Below, one piece after another: positions 63,493 to 64,000 of a stretch of DNA of 64,000 nt. A program made the position numbers and the translations under genes. Below the pieces are notes generated by a model, which did not search any database, had not been told where the DNA came from, and saw nothing but the letters and a program-made list of their open reading frames with translations. The DNA is taken from assembly GCF_023898315.1 (NCBI RefSeq), contig NC_064621.1, positions 124,347,521-124,411,520 on the forward strand, given 5' to 3'. This DNA comes from Schistocerca nitens. Its lineage: Eukaryota; Arthropoda; Insecta; Orthoptera; Acrididae. Positions within the stretch are counted from its first letter, which is position 1, and every line of letters begins with the position of its first letter.

Positions 63493-63927
63493 CTCTTGGT
63501 CGAAGTCCCAGGGAACGTAGGAGAATTGTACGGTGGGCATGAAGACGTTGGCCTGCAGCCAGCGTATGAACAAGTCCTTGGTGGGAACGGCTCCTTTGTA
63601 GCCGTTCCCGCCCACCATGTCTGGCAGCACGAAGTTGTGCCCGACCATGTTCATCTGCAGCAGCGTCGTCACCAGCGACTTGAGCCCGTTGTCGATGGTC
63701 CACGCGCTGTCCTTGTCGATCATGCGGAAGTAGACGGGCACGTGCTGGCTGCGGACGCTGGCCCTCACTTCGATCATGGGCCCGAACTGGGCGGCGGTGT
63801 TCACGTAGTCCTCCGTGAACTTGACAGGGTTCAGCTCCACGGGGTCCATGTCGGGCAGCTGCGGCAGGAAACTCGTCTCGCCGGCGTCGAACTTGAACGA
63901 GTCGATCCCGGTCTCATTGCGGAGTGC
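63493..63927 (-). CDS. GH31 glycosidase (MYORG-like), catalytic exon
   Basis: The exon has a clean acceptor (TTTCAG, AG at 63929-63928) and donor (GAG/GTAAGC, last base 63493) and encodes 145 codons in phase 0 at both ends. It contains GIDSFKFDAGETSFLPQLP (GH31 nucleophile Asp in KFDAGE), AAQFGPMIEVRASVR, VPVYFRMIDKDSAW (acid/base region) and MVGGNGYKGAVPTKDLFIRW, ending FMPTVQFSYVPWDFDQE. The FKFD Asp and the RMID Asp are 57 residues apart, the same spacing I recall for the two catalytic Asp of human MYORG, an alpha-galactosidase. GH31 enzymes hydrolyse alpha-glycosides; MYORG itself is a secretory-pathway membrane protein. The substrate here is unknown. Upstream exons lie beyond the window. 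No frame damage, unlike the paralog at 1443-2878. Confidence 0.95.
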
Positions 63928-64000
63928 CTGAAATGATTTTCGCACCACAACTGACGCTTGTTTTCGTAAATTCGCAAATAACCTCAAATCAATGCGGGGA

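Noticed and set aside
63469-63936. 155-codon plus-strand frame overlapping the GH31 exon
   Set aside because: It is an antisense shadow; the minus strand has the GH31 motifs and correct splice sites.

Overview
The window is repeat-dense, intron-rich invertebrate DNA. The tRNA-derived SINEs with a shared CCTTAGGTTAGTTAGG-type tail, the RTE and CR1 LINE families, the Tc1 elements and the very long introns suggest an orthopteran (grasshopper/locust) nuclear genome. That assignment is my inference from repeat content, not a database result. Little of the window is host coding sequence. I see no bacterial genes, rRNA operon, genuine tRNA gene or CRISPR array.

Host genes: a glycoside hydrolase family 31 gene (myogenesis-regulating-glycosidase/MYORG-like) lies on the minus strand. 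Three of its exons are visible: 63493-63927 (catalytic), 47778-47934 and 39948-40147 (terminal, with stop). They have matching splice sites and phases and are separated by introns of about 15.6 and 7.6 kb. A paralogous catalytic exon at 1443-2878, same strand, is a pseudogene: it has a premature stop and is split by an internally deleted CR1-like LINE. Together they indicate a tandem GH31 family. A possible exon for a membrane protein (44738-45036, plus) and a split CENP-B-type DNA-binding domain (55687-56310, minus) are weaker gene candidates.

Region by region: 1-11.8 kb holds a truncated Tc1 copy, the GH31 pseudo-exon, a fold-back tRNA-like repeat, SINEs, a decayed DD34E Tc1 element and a recent 316-bp tandem duplication. 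11.8-31.7 kb is a single nested stack. An RTE-type LINE, bounded by a 13-bp target duplication (one mismatch), was invaded by a Ty3/gypsy element (4-bp duplication AGGT, minus strand). The gypsy LTRs were then hit by a Tc1 element and by a second RTE-type LINE. That second LINE was itself split by a Jockey/CR1-type LINE and by another Tc1 copy. 31.7-39 kb carries piggyBac remnants, an inverted-repeat structure and SINEs. 39-48 kb holds the GH31 3' exons with a LINE fragment and a second DD34E Tc1 element. 48.9-55.2 kb holds two CR1-like LINEs with SGNH-esterase ORF1 domains. 57.6-58 kb holds a 5S-rRNA-derived SINE. 58.7-63.3 kb is a second nest: a mariner pseudogene split by a Penelope-like element (which carries a 5'-truncated RTE copy) and by a gypsy 3' end.

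The most notable items are the reconstructable insertion history of the 20-kb nest, the near-identical and apparently intact Tc1-type element with an atypical 32-residue D-E spacing (three copies in the first 26 kb), the GH31 tandem with one LINE-broken paralog, and the 5S-derived SINE.
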